Below are positions 63,393 through 64,000 of a stretch of 64,000 bases of DNA, in pieces. The first letter of the stretch is position 1; each line of letters starts with the position of its first letter. The notes beneath the pieces were generated by a model. That model ran no database searches, had not been told where the DNA came from, and was given only the letters and a program-made list of their open reading frames with translations. Source of the DNA: Cupriavidus neocaledonicus. GTDB lineage: Bacteria; Pseudomonadota; Gammaproteobacteria; Burkholderiales; Burkholderiaceae. A program made the translations under genes and the position numbers. The stretch covers positions 186,001 to 250,000 of the forward strand of contig NZ_AQUR01000106.1 in NCBI RefSeq assembly GCF_000372525.1, written 5' to 3'.

Positions 63393-64000
<608 letters not shown>

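Overview
The window is high-GC DNA with the gene content of a metabolically versatile betaproteobacterium of the Burkholderiaceae, most likely Cupriavidus or a close relative. This rests on three orphan Bug-type (tripartite tricarboxylate) receptors, a WspA-type chemoreceptor, a split eutBC pair, several IclR regulators next to transport genes, and a decayed gene that reads like the CbbR regulator of Cupriavidus. No rRNA, tRNA, CRISPR array, intact transposase or phage gene was seen.

Layout. 1-6.0 kb: the N-terminal part of a WspA-like receptor, a divergent GGDEF/EAL protein, and a FecR/DUF6600 exported protein with a long Gln-rich repeat tail. 6.1-10.8 kb: a complete branched-chain amino acid ABC transporter (livHMGF plus livK) on the minus strand. 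11.4-14.7 kb: a glycosyltransferase and a glycogen-debranching-type enzyme. 14.75-15.4 kb: two gene remnants on opposite strands. 15.4-20.4 kb: a NodT/EmrA/EmrB-type tripartite efflux system around an HxlR regulator. 20.6-23.3 kb: thiolase, MaoC hydratase and ketopantoate-reductase-like protein. 23.6-26 kb: a truncated TolC, an MgtC-like protein and a fragment of an XRE regulator.

26.0-31.7 kb holds the most interesting catabolic unit: a divergent IclR regulator, then Bug receptor, RraA-type aldolase, D-2-hydroxyacid dehydrogenase, metal-dependent cyclase and a second Bug receptor, all co-directional. 31.8-35.7 kb is an ethanolamine region (periplasmic HAD phosphatase lipoprotein, eutC, eutB), whose permease gene is cut to its last 70 or so codons by a junction with an amidase. 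35.6-44.9 kb is an amide/ureide module: amidase, five-gene peptide-type ABC transporter, carbamoylase-type hydrolase and IclR. 45.1-49.4 kb: a YCII protein, a doubly broken cbbR, and an IclR-SDR-Bug cluster followed by a palindromic repeat pair.

49.7-55.3 kb: a DHA2 efflux pump beside an EvgS-like hybrid kinase and its LuxR-type response regulator. 55.7-64 kb: FmdB zinc ribbon, a small unknown protein, a BLUF blue-light sensor next to folE, an ArsB-type permease overlapping a class A penicillin-binding protein, an alpha/beta hydrolase, a small helical protein, and a DUF779 protein with a partial aldehyde dehydrogenase at the right edge.

Gene starts were chosen by reading frame, Shine-Dalgarno spacing and family start. 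All functions are inferred by recognising motifs in the translated sequence; nothing was searched against a database.
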